Assembly (NCBI RefSeq): GCF_051020985.1
Contig: NC_134999.1
Span: 186,001-250,000 of the forward strand
Direction: 5' to 3'
From: Nomia melanderi
Lineage: Eukaryota; Arthropoda; Insecta; Hymenoptera; Halictidae
Length of the DNA: 64,000 nt
Numbering within the stretch: position 1 is the first letter of the stretch; each line of letters starts with the position of its first letter. Positions 1 to 10,442 of this stretch are shown one piece after another. Position numbers and translations under genes: made by a program. The notes below the pieces were generated by a model. That model worked only from the letters and a program-made list of their open reading frames with translations. It was not told the DNA's origin and did not search any database.

Positions 1-844
1 AGGTTGGTTGGGTGGGGGGCGGGGGCGCGGGCCGGGCACTGGTGGTGGGCCCGATCGTGATCGTTAGCGTGGGAGTGCCGGACGGCGGCGTGCGATACGA
101 CGTCGTCATAGCCGTCGCAGCCGCCGTTACCAGCACCCCACGCAACGTCGTTTGCTTCGTGGCCCGCGCCTTGCCCCCCGGTGCCACCGGTCTCGTTGTC
201 GTCGTCTTCGTCGTCGTCCTCATAGTCCTGGTCCCCGTCGTGATTGTTGCTGTTGTTGTTGCCGCTGCCGCCATTGCGCGCCGCGTCGTGCAGGTGGTGG
301 TGGCCGTCCCCGTGGAATCCCTCGCCGTTGTAAGGGTGTGGGTGGGCGGGGGCGGGGGCGGCGACGTCGCGGCGCACGTCGTTTGCGGGGGCGGGGACTG
401 GGCCGCCAAATTGGCAGCAGCTAACGCAGCAGCGCGCGGTTCTGCGGGGGCGGATGTCGCGGAACTCCCCCGACGCGAGGTGTTGCTCGAACCGGTCGAG
501 CCTGTCACGGGAGGTGCGCAAGTCCCACTCGGACTGTTCTGATGGGCGGAACTATGAATATGGCCGTGGTGCAGCTTCACCGCCTTGAGTGGATACCTCC
601 CGTCGCCGGTGAAGCTGCACTCACGGCACTTGTATGTCACTGCAACGCCCGGATGATACTTCCGGGCGTGCTTCGTCAAGTCCGAGTGGGACTTGTACAC
701 GCCACTGATCCTGATCCCGGGGACACCGAAGCAGGCAGGGCATCGGAACTCCGCCGGGAAGGGAAACTCTATCACCAGGGCAAGATTGTTACTCCCCTCG
801 GTAGTGCAGGAGGTGATCGTCGCACTATCACCGCGGTCCTGCAT
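1..844 (-). CDS. Retrotransposon ORF, copy A, N-terminal part (runs off the left edge)
   Basis: Translation from the ATG at 842-844 gives the same N-terminus as the complete copies: two C2H2-type zinc fingers (about residues 35-64 and 73-97), then a low-complexity Pro/Thr/Ala/Arg-rich linker. The frame appears open to position 1, about 281 codons. The zinc fingers are expected to bind the U2 target DNA, as in R2-type proteins. Copy A differs from B-E in the Thr/Arg-rich tract (about 200-290), where small in-frame length changes occur. RT and endonuclease domains would lie outside the window, so whether this copy is intact cannot be judged. Confidence 0.8.
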   Translation of the reverse strand, partial: MQDRGDSATITSCTTEGSNNLALVIEFPFPAEFRCPACFGVPGIRISGVYKSHSDLTKHARKYHPGVAVTYKCRECSFTGDGRYPLKAVKLHHGHIHSSAHQNSPSGTCAPPVTGSTGSSNTSRRGSSATSAPAEPRAAALAAANLAAQSPPPQTTCAATSPPPPPPTHTLTTARDSTGTATTTCTTRRAMAAAATTTATITTGTRTMRTTTKTTTTRPVAPGGKARATKQTTLRGVLVTAAATAMTTSYRTPPSGTPTLTITIGPTTSARPAPPPPTQPT

Positions 845-2031
845 CGCTCTTAAGACTAAGTCCTACGCTACGAGTGAGTCGAAAGAAGAAAGAGAGACAG
901 AGTGGCTGTGGCAAATATTTCTAAGTGCCACAGCGAGGCGAAACGGGGAAGATAGACTAAGTGGGAGTGACAGAGGAAGAGAAGAGAAAACTAAGTTAAA
1001 AGCGATAGTAGGAATACCGCCACGCGCTAACACCCTACTGACTCCGCCGGCGCTAAGTCCGGTGTCGAAGACTGCCTGGAAAAATGACAGCCTCCGACGT
1101 GGCAGTCGGTAGGGAGACTAACGGATGACGGTTGCGGAGGAGTGCAGCGATCTCGATGGAGGAAGAGCGACGGAGTCGCCCACTCCACCGAGGACTGCAC
1201 GGGGGTTGCACCGCAGGCGGGCCGACCTGACGTCCACTCACTAACGGGTGAGTGGAGTCAGCCTCCACGCGGGCGGTGACTGAAGGGAGAAGAAGGAGGT
1301 GGAGGCGCCACTCGACTCGGACCTCACGCGTCCCGGTCCGTTGACACACCTCAACGGATGAGAGCGATCGGAGGAGCGGGTGGACGCGTAGGGGTAAGGT
1401 AGAGGACTACCGACGATGATTCGAGCACCGCAGACGGCTGGAGACCGGCTGCGTTACCCTCCTCACTGCCGGGGGGATAGAGAGAAAAGAGAGACTCACT
1501 CGGCGCAGGAGTCCAGCGATGCAGGAGCGCTCTCCGAGGGGAATAACACCTCGCTCCTGATTCCTGATCCAGCGGTGGTTGACGTGGATCAGGCGAGCCG
1601 TCCTTCCCGTCGGGGTTGCCGATGGCCAAGTCCTGGTGGGTCTTTGCGGTGTTGGGTGACCCACGTAGAGGAAGACCAGGGTTGTCCAGGCAGGCCAGGG
1701 ATGGTGGTTGGTCCTCGATGAAGTCCTGGACCCTCGGTAGACCCTGGTCGTCCTCTCCCTCGGCTGTCCTCGGGAGCAGGATGCGTGGTGGTGCGCAGGT
1801 GGAGGTGCGCCGGTGGTCCTCCCGCGCAGGTGGGTGGCGCAGGTGTACTCCCGCGCTGGCTCGATCCGGTCCCGCGGCGAAGGCACTTTTACACACTTCA
1901 CCGCACAACACCTCGAGCACTGATCGTGTACAGACCTTGCCGCGCACACGCCCGATCGCAACTCGGCCCGCACTGTTGCGCAGTATCGCGACCCGTGAAG
2001 TTATAAAACTACCGCGGCGTCGGGTATACTT

Positions 2032-2072
2032 ATCGCGGAGTCAGAATACCAACAGGGACTATTTTTGGAGTC
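2032..2072 (+). repeat. Inverted partial U2 segment beside U2 fragment (copy A side)
   Basis: About 40 bp resembling U2 (stem IIb to the Sm-site region, ending in ATTTTTGGAGTC) in opposite orientation to the adjacent U2 fragment. It recurs at the same place in every array unit: 10347-10387, 18384-18424, 26421-26461 and 34536-34574. Confidence 0.7.
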
Positions 2073-2127
2073 CAGCGAGCCGATCCGGCTATTAGAAAAG
2101 GTAGGGAGCTCAATTGCAGCGCAAATT

Positions 2128-2275
2128 GAGCCGTTTCCGGCGGCACTGCAGTGCCGGACCGACTCGCGGCGGAAGTGGAGCGAGCCCCAGCGATCCGCCT
2201 GACTCCAAAAATCAGGTTAATATTCTGACTCCGCGATGCGGAGTGTATCAGATATTAAGCTGATAAGAACAGATA
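2128..2275 (-). pseudogene. U2 snRNA fragment (nt 38-185) between copies A and B
   Basis: The sequence looks identical to nt 38-185 of the intact U2 gene at 34630-34814. It lacks the first 37 nt (stem I and the first four bases of the branch-site-pairing GUAGUA). It starts exactly at the 3' end of copy B and is followed by the 5' region of copy A. Without its 5' end and promoter it cannot make functional U2. It is best explained as a target-site duplication made on insertion. Confidence 0.92.
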
Positions 2276-2870
2276 AAAGCGCTTTATTTTCCAACAAATG
2301 TTCCCCCAGCCTTACATAGTTTGGCTGGGGGTAGGTATACAGAAGCGCCTTTATGGCGAAGGCAAATCACTCATCATTTATGGTACATTGAATGTACATA
2401 TGTGCTAAAAAGTTCAGCTTGGTATTTGCGGCTATGCTATATATAGGGTACGCAGAATAAGTAGATAAATAATGAATACATACATAAATAGAATAAATAA
2501 TGAAATAAATAGATATCTAAATAAATACATAAATAAATAAATAGTAAATTATAAATTATGGATACTTAAAAATGTAAATAAATGAATAGATATATAAATA
2601 AACATAGGAAGAAAATAAATAGATGGGTAGATGAGACATACAAGGTGAGACCAAAGAAGTAAGCGTACCGAAAGTGACATTACACCAGCGAAATTATAAA
2701 TAGTTAACCAGATAATATATAAAAAGAAAAGAGAAATAAAAATAAATAATAAAAAAAAAGATAAATAATACATAAATAATAACTATGAAGGCATAATTGT
2801 TGTTAGTTTCAGTTGGTCAACTAATTATGGTAACCGATATCAGAGTGTCGTTGCACTCAGGCCTTCGCCA
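2276..2870 (-). other. 3'-terminal RNA fold of copy B
   Basis: Terminal hairpin at 2303-2331 with a 9-bp stem CCCCCAGCC/GGCTGGGGG. A closing stem pairs 2279-2284 with 2343-2348. A 10-bp long-range inverted repeat, TGGCGAAGGC (2354-2363) with GCCTTCGCCA (2861-2870), brackets 497 nt not shared with the other copies. The same pairings are kept in copies C, D and E despite sequence changes, so this is probably the RNA recognised by the RT for target-primed reverse transcription. Confidence 0.65.
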
Positions 2871-3568
2871 TTGAACATAGATAAAATTAATAGCGAACAT
2901 AAATAACCAAAAGTAAATAAATACATAAATGAAAACAAATAAATAAGTAAGTAAATAGTTAAATCATAAATATATAACGAGATAAACACAAAATAAAATA
3001 AAATAGATAAATCGCCAGTCGGTATATACAATTCTTGCATAAGGCTATATACATATAGTGCTATTAGGGCGTGAGCGCGAGGGCAAGGTCGGTATGGCAG
3101 GGGCATGCACGCATGGGGGGAGTCAGGAGCGAAGAAGAAAGTAAGAAAAAGAGAAAATAAATAGAATAATGAAACATAAGAATACATAGAAATAGCACCC
3201 AGTTATGGTTAATAAATAGAATAATGATAGGCAAATTGTTAAGAAAGAAAAGAAAAAAGTAAAAGTAGATTTAAAACCTAAGAGAGGAAGGGGTCAGTGC
3301 TTTAGTGAGTCAGTCGTTAAACTAAGTAGATAGGTTAGAATATAGAGCCAGATAGAATTAGTGTCAGACATATAAAATAAGTAAATAAAATGAGTATGTA
3401 GATGTGTAAATTAAAATAAATAAACTAAATATTTAGAATAGTAAAATCAATAGAGTTGGAAAAGATAAAATGAATAAGTAGGTTAGTTGAATTAAAACAT
3501 CTATGTAAAGTTAATTAACTAAAACAATTGGAGTAGGTGGGAAAATAATATTCAGTCTTGCGAATAGA

Positions 3569-3599
<31 letters not shown>

Positions 3600-3899
3600 A
3601 TACGAAAATGAGTCCATAAATAAATACGAAAATAATTGAGTCAATAAATAAATACGAGAATAAATAAATAAGTAAGGAAAGAAATAAATAGATGAATACA
3701 CAAATAAAGAAATAGATAAATAAATAGATAAATAGACAGATGAATAAATAAAACTATAAATATCAAAATTCAGTACAATGTGTTCCAATTGAATTAGTCG
3801 CTTAAAATAGATGTTGATTAGTTAAAATAAGTGGCTGCATATTACCATTCCTATCCACTTACCTGAGTTATTGCTGCTCCCCACTTGCTGCTCTCCTGC
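2455..3899 (-). repeat. AT-rich 3' UTR of copy B with degenerate (TTTA)n tracts
   Basis: Most of this 1.4 kb is irregular tetranucleotide-like AT sequence (clearest at 2455-2560, 2915-3000 and 3569-3770), interrupted by a GC-rich island at about 3068-3130. That island has weak counterparts at 11179-11240, 19216-19277 and 27283-27345. Small ORFs rich in Tyr/Leu/Ile/Phe here are translations of the repeats, not genes. Confidence 0.7.
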
Positions 3900-6800
3900 C
3901 TAGGTCGGGGGAGTTGACCCCCGCAGGTTCTCGATAGGTCGGCCCGGATCAGGGGCCGGGACATCCTCGGCGAGTGCCTCGCGATACTGGCGAACTCCCG
4001 ATACGTGCTCCACGTAGATATCCCGGCTCCACCGGACAGTCTCCGACACAATGAGCCGGCGCATCAGAGATGCGTACCGATTACCGATGCGCAAGATCTT
4101 CAACACCGACTCATTGGCCGGATCCCACGAGCCGAGGGCACCGACGACGATCGCAGAGACCGCCACCCGATAACCGCGCCCTCCGAGAACGTCGGCCAGG
4201 GGCTTGTACTTTTGTATCTTTCGCGCCCTGGCCTCCTCGAACGAAATATACTCGTTCTCGAAGGGCACGGTAACATCGACGATGACGATGCTCCTTGAGG
4301 GCTCGTGCCTGACGACGATATCAGGCCTAAGAGCCCCCAGATCCCCGTCGATGCCCTCGACCGTCCGGTTAACCCTTAATTCCCCTGGGAGCCGGCAGGC
4401 CTTAGCGATGCGGGAAACCACCGCATCGTGGCGGAGTTGCCAGGCCGCCGAGTGCGGGCGGCAGTGGCAAAGGACGTGGGGAAGGGATTCGAGCTCCGCC
4501 CCGCATCGCCGGCAACGCTTATCACCCTCACCCCAGCGTCTTGCCCCGTTAAGAGGCAAGACGTCGAGGCGGGCTCGGTGAATGAAGCGCCAATCGGCGA
4601 AGCGGGTGAAGTTGCCGCCGCGGAGGAAGTGGTTTGAAGCACCACTCCGCGACGACACCCCGAATACCTTCCCCTGGTCCTTCTTGCGCTGAAGGCGCTG
4701 ATGATAGTATTCTACCACTGCCATCCGCAATCGGCGGATGATCTGGCCCCTCGCCACGGGCGGAACTATGGTCTCCCGATCGCGAGAACTCCTGAGCGTA
4801 ACCGAGAGCTCAGATCTCGCCTCGCTCCACTGCCAACGCAATCCGAGCAGGTCCCGACTCCTGCGTGCCGCGTTCCGTGCCCTCGACCACAGCGAGGAAA
4901 TGTCCCCCCCGTCCCTGGCGAAGTACCCCTCCAGCGAACCAGAGAGGTACTCGGCCAGGTCATTGTTCGACGGGTTGGTATGGCCAATTTTCCTGGCTAC
5001 AGCCTCGCGCAGCGAGTTCCAGGCCAACTCCCTGACCACCGCATCATCCGCCGTCAAAAGACGGAACGCATGAGCGATGGTCAGGACGTCAGCCATGTCA
5101 GCAAGCGGAAGCAGTCCACATCCCCCCCTACTGGGTGGGAGGTAGACTACCTCCGCGCTGGCCCGCTGCGGGAGGTTGAGCCAGGATTTGGCCATACGTC
5201 GCACTTGTTTGTCGACTTCGACTAAGGGACGTTTCTCCACGTGGGCTCCCCGCAGGTAGAAGACGAGGCGTGGCAGTATAAAAGCTGCCACGGTCTCGGC
5301 CTTCTGCCACGGGGCCAAGAGGGAACGGTCGACGGCCTGCAGGTCCTGGACCAGCTCGTCGATCGTCAGCAGTGGGGTTTGACGGACCTGAAACCCGGTG
5401 GGAACGCCCAGGTGTTCATAGGGCTCACCGGCTGCCAGGGCGCGCATTTGCTGACCCTGGATGGTGAAGCGAGTGGCACGGATCCCGCGCGGCCCCCTGC
5501 CACGATGGTGGAGGGTCGCGCATTTTGCGGGATTAAACCGCAATCCGATGCCACTCGCCGCAGCATCCACTGCCTTTAGCAGCGTTTCCATGCCCTCCGG
5601 GGTGTCGGCGATCAACGCGAGATCGTCCGCGTACGCCAGGACACTGTGCCGAAGGCCGTGCAACGTGTAGCCCGCCGAGGTTCCGGTAGCTGCGCGCAGC
5701 ACCGGTTCCAGGGCGAGGTTAAACGCCACAGGGCTCATCGGACAGCCCTGGCGCACCCCGGAGAGGATGGGAACGGGGTCGGTAAACCCATCGGCGGTCC
5801 GCACCCGTGTGGTGCAACCGTGGTACATACTCTTCAGAATATTCTGAAGAGTAGAGGGAACCCCGGCCTCCACGAAGGATTGGTAGATGGAAGCGTGGGG
5901 GACCGAGCCGAACGCGTTCGACAGGTCCAGCCACGCCACCACCACCTGACGCCCCCACCTGCGAGCGTCTGTAAGGGCTCCCTGCAGCACGAAGTTATGT
6001 TCGTAGCACCCCTCGTACGGCAGGAAGCCCTTTTGCGCGGGACTTAGGCGCTTATTTTTGACCGACCACGCGACGAGACGGTCAGCCAGAACAGCGGCGA
6101 AGAGCTTCGGGGTCGTATCGGACATGGCCAGCGGTCGCCAGTTCGACAGGTCGTCGCGATCGCCCTTTTTGTGCACGAGCACAGTGTTGGAAGTTTTCCA
6201 ACACGAGGGGACCGACTCCAGACGAAGACATAGATTAAACAAAGAGGTCAGCAGATGTGACCCCGGATCTGCCCTTTTTAGATCATTGTAAGTTAGACCG
6301 TCGGGACCGGGCGCAGAGTTTGTCATACGCCTGATCCGACGATCTACCTCACTCACTTCGAAGAGCTTCACCAAGGCCACATTGCTGGCCTCGTCTGGAG
6401 CCTCGATGGAAGGCGGGGGAGGCCTAGCTCCCAGGTTCCCCGCCGGTGAGTACATGTTGAGGAAGTACTCATGTACCCTGTCCTTTGGCACTTTGCAGTG
6501 CAAGGACGGGCCCATGAGCACCTCCTGAACAGCACGCCGACGGTTCTGCCTGAAGAGCCGTTGTATACGCGTAGCCTCCCTTACCTGGTCCCCCCGCGTT
6601 GGTCCACCTGCCAACACAGGACGATCGCGGTGACCGTTCGAACCGCGAGCCGCTTGGTCGCCCGACACGTCCCCAGCTCTCGCACGCCGTTGGGGCCTAT
6701 CCGTCCCGCCCCCTCTCGTGGTCGGTCCCACGACTCTGAAGCCCTGAAGGTATGCTGCGATTTCCCTCGCAACATCCTCCAGCTGCTCCAGGGAGCCAGC

Positions 6801-9167
6801 GTTCTGCGCCATTCCGATCAACAACTCTCTCTCCGAAGGAAACGCTTCCCCGACCAAAGGCCGGATGGCGCCCCTTCTTCGAGAGGACTGCCCGGATGCC
6901 GCAGGACGCCTGGGCTCACGAGGTCCCGAGGCACGCGAGGGTGCGGTCGGTCTGCGACTTCTCGCAGGTGCGGCCGCCTCCGTCGCGGAGGCAGGAGCAC
7001 CCCTCACGGTTGCATCAACGGGGACGGGCCTCCGATTATCCCTCCCCGCGCGATTTAAAACTACCCCTTCCCACAAGGTAGAAATGGAGCCGGGGGCACT
7101 ACGGGGGACGCTCGGGAGTCGCGTGGGGCTAGCAGGTGTTACGCTACTCACCGAGGATTCTCCGGAGCACCCTGCTCCAGGCCGATGCGCACTGTTGTGC
7201 GCAACGCTGTTGTTATTGTTGCTGCTGCTGCTGCTGCCCGGTGGCGGCCGGGCGGGGGACTTTTCCCGCGGTGGTTGGGCGGGCGGAGGCGTCGTCCTCT
7301 TCGCTGGCGGCAGCGGCTGCGCCTCCTCGTCGGACGACGAGCTGGACGACGGGATCCCGCGGTGGTGGCGTCGGCGGGATCCAGCGGCGATTCGCCACGG
7401 CTCCGGTGAAGAATCGGGGCTAACGGCTGCCCCGGCCGGCTGCGGCACCTCCACCTCTTCGATGGGTGGGAGGAGCGGGGCCGCTGGAGATGGTGGTAGC
7501 GGCCTGGCCACCATCGCTCCTCCCACAATAGGCAGGGGGGTCATTATCGGCCCCCCGCTGCAGGTGGTGGTAACGGTGGAAGTGCATAACGTCACCATGC
7601 TCGCCGATGTTACCGGAGACGGAGCCCCCTGCTCGCCGCGGATGGTCGGCGGCGTCCTGGGGCTCCGGAGCTTCCTCGGTGGGGGGCTGCGTTTTGGTGG
7701 TGTGGGCCCGGGCGTTGTAGGGATGGCCCGGGTTGCTGTACGCAGCCCCCTTTCCGGTGCGACGTCAATCGGCGAGGGAGGTGACGTTAATGACGGGGCG
7801 CCTGCTGTGACGGCGGCGTAGGATGGCGAGGCCGCCGTCCTTACCCCCGAGGGTTTCCGTAAGGCGGCCCGAGGTGGTGTGGGGCCGCTGGAGGGACTCT
7901 TTCCCTGTACCACCGCCCTTGGTGATGGTGTGTGGGCGGTGGGAGTCCCTCCTACTCTCGGGGGCGTTCTTCTGGCTCCGGTCGGAGCCGCTACCGTCCT
8001 CCGGGTGGTGGTGGTGACAGTTCTTCTGCCCACCTCCACCGAGACTTTGGCACCCCTCATACTCCGTGTCACCCGCCTTTGGGTGGTGGCAGGCGGGCTC
8101 CTGACGGGCGGGGTTCTTGCGGGAGGGGTGCCAGTCGACCCCCTGGTAGCGGGGGCCGCTCTTCTGCCCGGTGGGGTGGGCCTCGTTGCGGTAGCGGCTA
8201 AGGGACCGGAGCCTCTTCTCGTAGCAGGCGCCCTTGCAGCCGGCGGCGATGTCCTTGGGGCAGCCGACCCCGATCGCCGCGGCGGGCTGCCGCTCTTCTG
8301 GACCGGTGGCGTCCCCTTAGGTCTGGGGTAGGTTGGTTGGTGGGGGGGCGGGGGCGCGGGCCGGGCGCTGGTGGTGGGCCCAATCGTTATTGTTAACGTG
8401 GGAGTGCCGGACGGCGGCGTGCGATACGACGTCGTCATAGCCGTCGCCGCCGCCGTTACCAGCACCCCACGCAACGTAGTTTGTTTAGGGGCCCGCGCCT
8501 TGCCCCCCGTCGCCACCGGTCTCGTGGTCGTCGTCTTCGTCGTCGTCCTCGTTGTTGTCCCCGTTGTTGTTGCTGCTGTTATTGCCGCTGCCGCCCTTGT
8601 GCGCCGCATCGCGCAGGTGGTGGTGGCCGTCCCCGTTGGATCCCGCGCCGATGAAGGGGTGTGGGTGGGCGGGGGCGGGGGCGGCGACGTCGCGGCGCAC
8701 GTCGTTTGCGGGAGCGGGGACTGGGCCGCCAAATTGGCAGCAGCTAACGCAGCAGCGCGCGGTTCTGCGGGGGCGGATGTCGCGGAACTCCCCCGACGCG
8801 AGGTGTTGCATGGACCGGTCGCACCTGTCACGGGAGGTGCACAAGTCCCACTCGGACTGTTCTGGTGGGCGGAACTATGTATATGGCCGTGGTGCAGCTT
8901 CACCACCTTGAGAGGGTACTTCCCGTCACCGGTGAAGCTGCACTCACGGCACTTGTATGTCACTACAACGCCCGGATGATACTTCCGGGCGTGCTTCGTC
9001 AAGTCCGAGTGGGACTTGTACACGCCACTGATCCTGATCCCGGGGACACCGAAGCAGGCAGGGCATCGGAACTCCGCCGGGAAGGGAAACTCGATTGTCA
9101 GGGCGAGATTATTACTCCCCTCGGTAGTGCAGGAGGTGATCGTCGCACTATCACCGCGGTCCTGCAT
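3900..9167 (-). CDS. U2-targeting retrotransposon protein (ZnF-RT-REL), copy B, 1755 aa
   Basis: A multifunctional protein expected to nick the U2 gene and reverse-transcribe its own RNA at the nick. Domains: C2H2 fingers C35/C38/H59/H64 and C73/C76 with His at 92-97; a low-complexity P/S/T/A/R linker from about 100 to 870, with poly-Ser, poly-Asn and Pro runs; reverse transcriptase about 900-1250 with APGPDGL (952-958), LDLSNAF (Asp1081) and YADD (1179-1182); a knuckle C1552-x2-C1555-x8-H1564-x4-C1569; and a restriction-like endonuclease with RPD (Asp1616), VDVTV (Asp1631) and KYKPL downstream. All catalytic residues are present and there are no internal stops. R2 proteins are near 1100 aa; the excess lies in the linker. 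I see no AP endonuclease domain and no ULP-like protease. The start is the ATG shared by all copies. Confidence 0.9.
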   Translation of the reverse strand: MQDRGDSATITSCTTEGSNNLALTIEFPFPAEFRCPACFGVPGIRISGVYKSHSDLTKHARKYHPGVVVTYKCRECSFTGDGKYPLKVVKLHHGHIHSSAHQNSPSGTCAPPVTGATGPCNTSRRGSSATSAPAEPRAAALAAANLAAQSPLPQTTCAATSPPPPPPTHTPSSARDPTGTATTTCAMRRTRAAAAITAATTTGTTTRTTTKTTTTRPVATGGKARAPKQTTLRGVLVTAAATAMTTSYRTPPSGTPTLTITIGPTTSARPAPPPPHQPTYPRPKGTPPVQKSGSPPRRSGSAAPRTSPPAARAPATRRGSGPLAATATRPTPPGRRAAPATRGSTGTPPARTPPVRSPPATTQRRVTRSMRGAKVSVEVGRRTVTTTTRRTVAAPTGARRTPPRVGGTPTAHTPSPRAVVQGKSPSSGPTPPRAALRKPSGVRTAASPSYAAVTAGAPSLTSPPSPIDVAPERGLRTATRAIPTTPGPTPPKRSPPPRKLRSPRTPPTIRGEQGAPSPVTSASMVTLCTSTVTTTCSGGPIMTPLPIVGGAMVARPLPPSPAAPLLPPIEEVEVPQPAGAAVSPDSSPEPWRIAAGSRRRHHRGIPSSSSSSDEEAQPLPPAKRTTPPPAQPPREKSPARPPPGSSSSSNNNNSVAHNSAHRPGAGCSGESSVSSVTPASPTRLPSVPRSAPGSISTLWEGVVLNRAGRDNRRPVPVDATVRGAPASATEAAAPARSRRPTAPSRASGPREPRRPAASGQSSRRRGAIRPLVGEAFPSERELLIGMAQNAGSLEQLEDVAREIAAYLQGFRVVGPTTRGGGTDRPQRRARAGDVSGDQAARGSNGHRDRPVLAGGPTRGDQVREATRIQRLFRQNRRRAVQEVLMGPSLHCKVPKDRVHEYFLNMYSPAGNLGARPPPPSIEAPDEASNVALVKLFEVSEVDRRIRRMTNSAPGPDGLTYNDLKRADPGSHLLTSLFNLCLRLESVPSCWKTSNTVLVHKKGDRDDLSNWRPLAMSDTTPKLFAAVLADRLVAWSVKNKRLSPAQKGFLPYEGCYEHNFVLQGALTDARRWGRQVVVAWLDLSNAFGSVPHASIYQSFVEAGVPSTLQNILKSMYHGCTTRVRTADGFTDPVPILSGVRQGCPMSPVAFNLALEPVLRAATGTSAGYTLHGLRHSVLAYADDLALIADTPEGMETLLKAVDAAASGIGLRFNPAKCATLHHRGRGPRGIRATRFTIQGQQMRALAAGEPYEHLGVPTGFQVRQTPLLTIDELVQDLQAVDRSLLAPWQKAETVAAFILPRLVFYLRGAHVEKRPLVEVDKQVRRMAKSWLNLPQRASAEVVYLPPSRGGCGLLPLADMADVLTIAHAFRLLTADDAVVRELAWNSLREAVARKIGHTNPSNNDLAEYLSGSLEGYFARDGGDISSLWSRARNAARRSRDLLGLRWQWSEARSELSVTLRSSRDRETIVPPVARGQIIRRLRMAVVEYYHQRLQRKKDQGKVFGVSSRSGASNHFLRGGNFTRFADWRFIHRARLDVLPLNGARRWGEGDKRCRRCGAELESLPHVLCHCRPHSAAWQLRHDAVVSRIAKACRLPGELRVNRTVEGIDGDLGALRPDIVVRHEPSRSIVIVDVTVPFENEYISFEEARARKIQKYKPLADVLGGRGYRVAVSAIVVGALGSWDPANESVLKILRIGNRYASLMRRLIVSETVRWSRDIYVEHVSGVRQYREALAEDVPAPDPGRPIENLRGSTPPT

Positions 9168-10346
9168 CGCTCTTAAGACTAAGTCCTACGCTACGAGTGA
9201 GTCGAAAGAAGAAAGAGAGACAGAGTGGCTGTGGCAAATATTTCTAAGTGCCACAGCGAGGCGAAACGGGGAAGATAGACTAAGTGGGAATGACAGAGGA
9301 AGAGAAGAGAAAACTAAGTTAAAAGCGACAGAAGGAATACCGCCACGCGCTAACACCCTACTGACTCCGCCGGCGCTAAGTCCGGTGTCGAAGACTGCCT
9401 GGAAAAATGACAGCCTCCGACGTGGCAGTCGGTAGGGAGACTAACGGATGACGGTTGCGGAGGAGTGCAGCGATCTCGATGGAGGAAGAGCGACGGAATC
9501 GCCCACTCCACCGAGGACTGCACGGGGGTTGCACCGCAGGCGGGCCGACCTGACGTCCACTCACTAACGGGTGAGTGGAGTCAGCCTCCACGCGGGCGGT
9601 GACTGAAGGGAGAAGAAGGAGGTGGAGGCGCCACTCGACTCGGACCTCACGCGTCCCGGTCCGTTGACACACCTCAACGGATGGGAGCGATCGGAGGAGC
9701 GGGTGGACGCGTAGGGGTAAGGTAGAGGACTACCGACGATGATTCGAGCACCGCAGACGGCTGGAGACCGGCTGCGTTACCCTCCTCACTGCCGGGGGGA
9801 TAGAAAGAAAAGAGAGACTCACTCGGCGCAGGAGTCCAGCGATGCAGGAGCGCTCTCCGAGGGGAATAACACCTCGCTCCTGATTCCTGATCCAGCGGTG
9901 GTAGAGGTGGATCAGGCGAGCCGTCCTTCCCGTCGGGGTTGCCGATGGCCAAGTCCTGGTGGGTCGTTGCGGTGTTGGGTGACCCACGTAGAGGAAGACC
10001 AGGGTGGTTGTCCAGGCAGGCCAGGGATGGTGGTTGGTCCTAGATGAAGTCCTGGACCCTCGGTAGACCCTGGTCGTCCTCTCCCTCGGCTGTCCACGGA
10101 AGCAGGATGCGTGGTGGTGCGCAGGTAGTGGTGCGCCGGTGGTCCTCCCGCGCAGGTGGGCGGCGCAGGTGTACTCCCGCGCAGGCTCGATCCGGTCCGC
10201 GGCGAAGGCACTTTTACACACTTCACCGCACAACACCTCGAGCACTGATCGTGTACAGACCTTGCCGCGCACACGCCCGATCGCAACTCGGCCCGCACTG
10301 TTGCGTAGTACCGCGGCGGGTGAATTTACCGCGGCGTCGGGTACGT

Positions 10347-10387
10347 ATCGCGGAGTCAGAATAGTAACAGGGACTATTTTTGGAGTC
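10347..10387 (+). repeat. Inverted partial U2 segment (copy B side)
   Basis: Same inverted U2-like segment as at 2032-2072, here in the variant reading CAGAATAGTAACAGG, shared with copy E. Copies A, C and D read CAGAATACCAACAGG. Confidence 0.7.
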
Positions 10388-10442
10388 CAGCGAGCCGATC
10401 CGGCTATTAGAAAAGGTAGGGAGCTCAATTGCAGCGCAAATT

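Larger units (their letters stand above)
1..2127 (-). mobile_element. Utopia-like U2-targeted non-LTR retrotransposon, copy A (5' part only)
   Basis: This is the 5' portion of the leftmost array member; the rest lies beyond the left edge. From right to left (its 5' to 3') it holds about 1.28 kb of 5' UTR, then the start of the ORF at 844. It is colinear with copies B-E. Its 5' UTR carries small indels relative to them, so reading frames in the UTR are not conserved. It follows directly on the U2 fragment at 2128-2275. Confidence 0.85.
2276..10442 (-). mobile_element. Utopia-like U2-targeted non-LTR retrotransposon, copy B
   Basis: A full-length unit between U2 fragments 10443-10590 (5' side) and 2128-2275 (3' side). 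In element order it has a 5' UTR of about 1.28 kb, the ORF at 9167-3900, and a 3' UTR of about 1.6 kb. The 3' UTR is AT-rich and ends in AATAAA, a short U-tract, then U2 nt 38. The exact 5' end cannot be set from this window, because no empty site is present and part of the span counted here may be duplicated target. B has its own 3' UTR type, unlike that of C/D or E, while the ORFs are nearly the same. Confidence 0.88.

Noticed and set aside
2549..3788. Tyr/Leu/Ile-rich minus-strand ORFs in the 3' UTRs as membrane proteins
   Set aside because: They are translations of (TTTA)n-type repeats and are not conserved between copies.
3900..9167. Assignment to R2 in 28S rRNA
   Set aside because: Flanking sequence at every junction is U2 snRNA, not 28S. 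The endonuclease and knuckle are R2-like, but the target places it with the U2-specific lineage.
3900..9167. Assignment to Keno (U2-targeted, Tx1/L1 type)
   Set aside because: Keno-type elements carry an AP-like endonuclease N-terminal to the RT. Here there is a C-terminal PD-(D/E)xK endonuclease and N-terminal zinc fingers.
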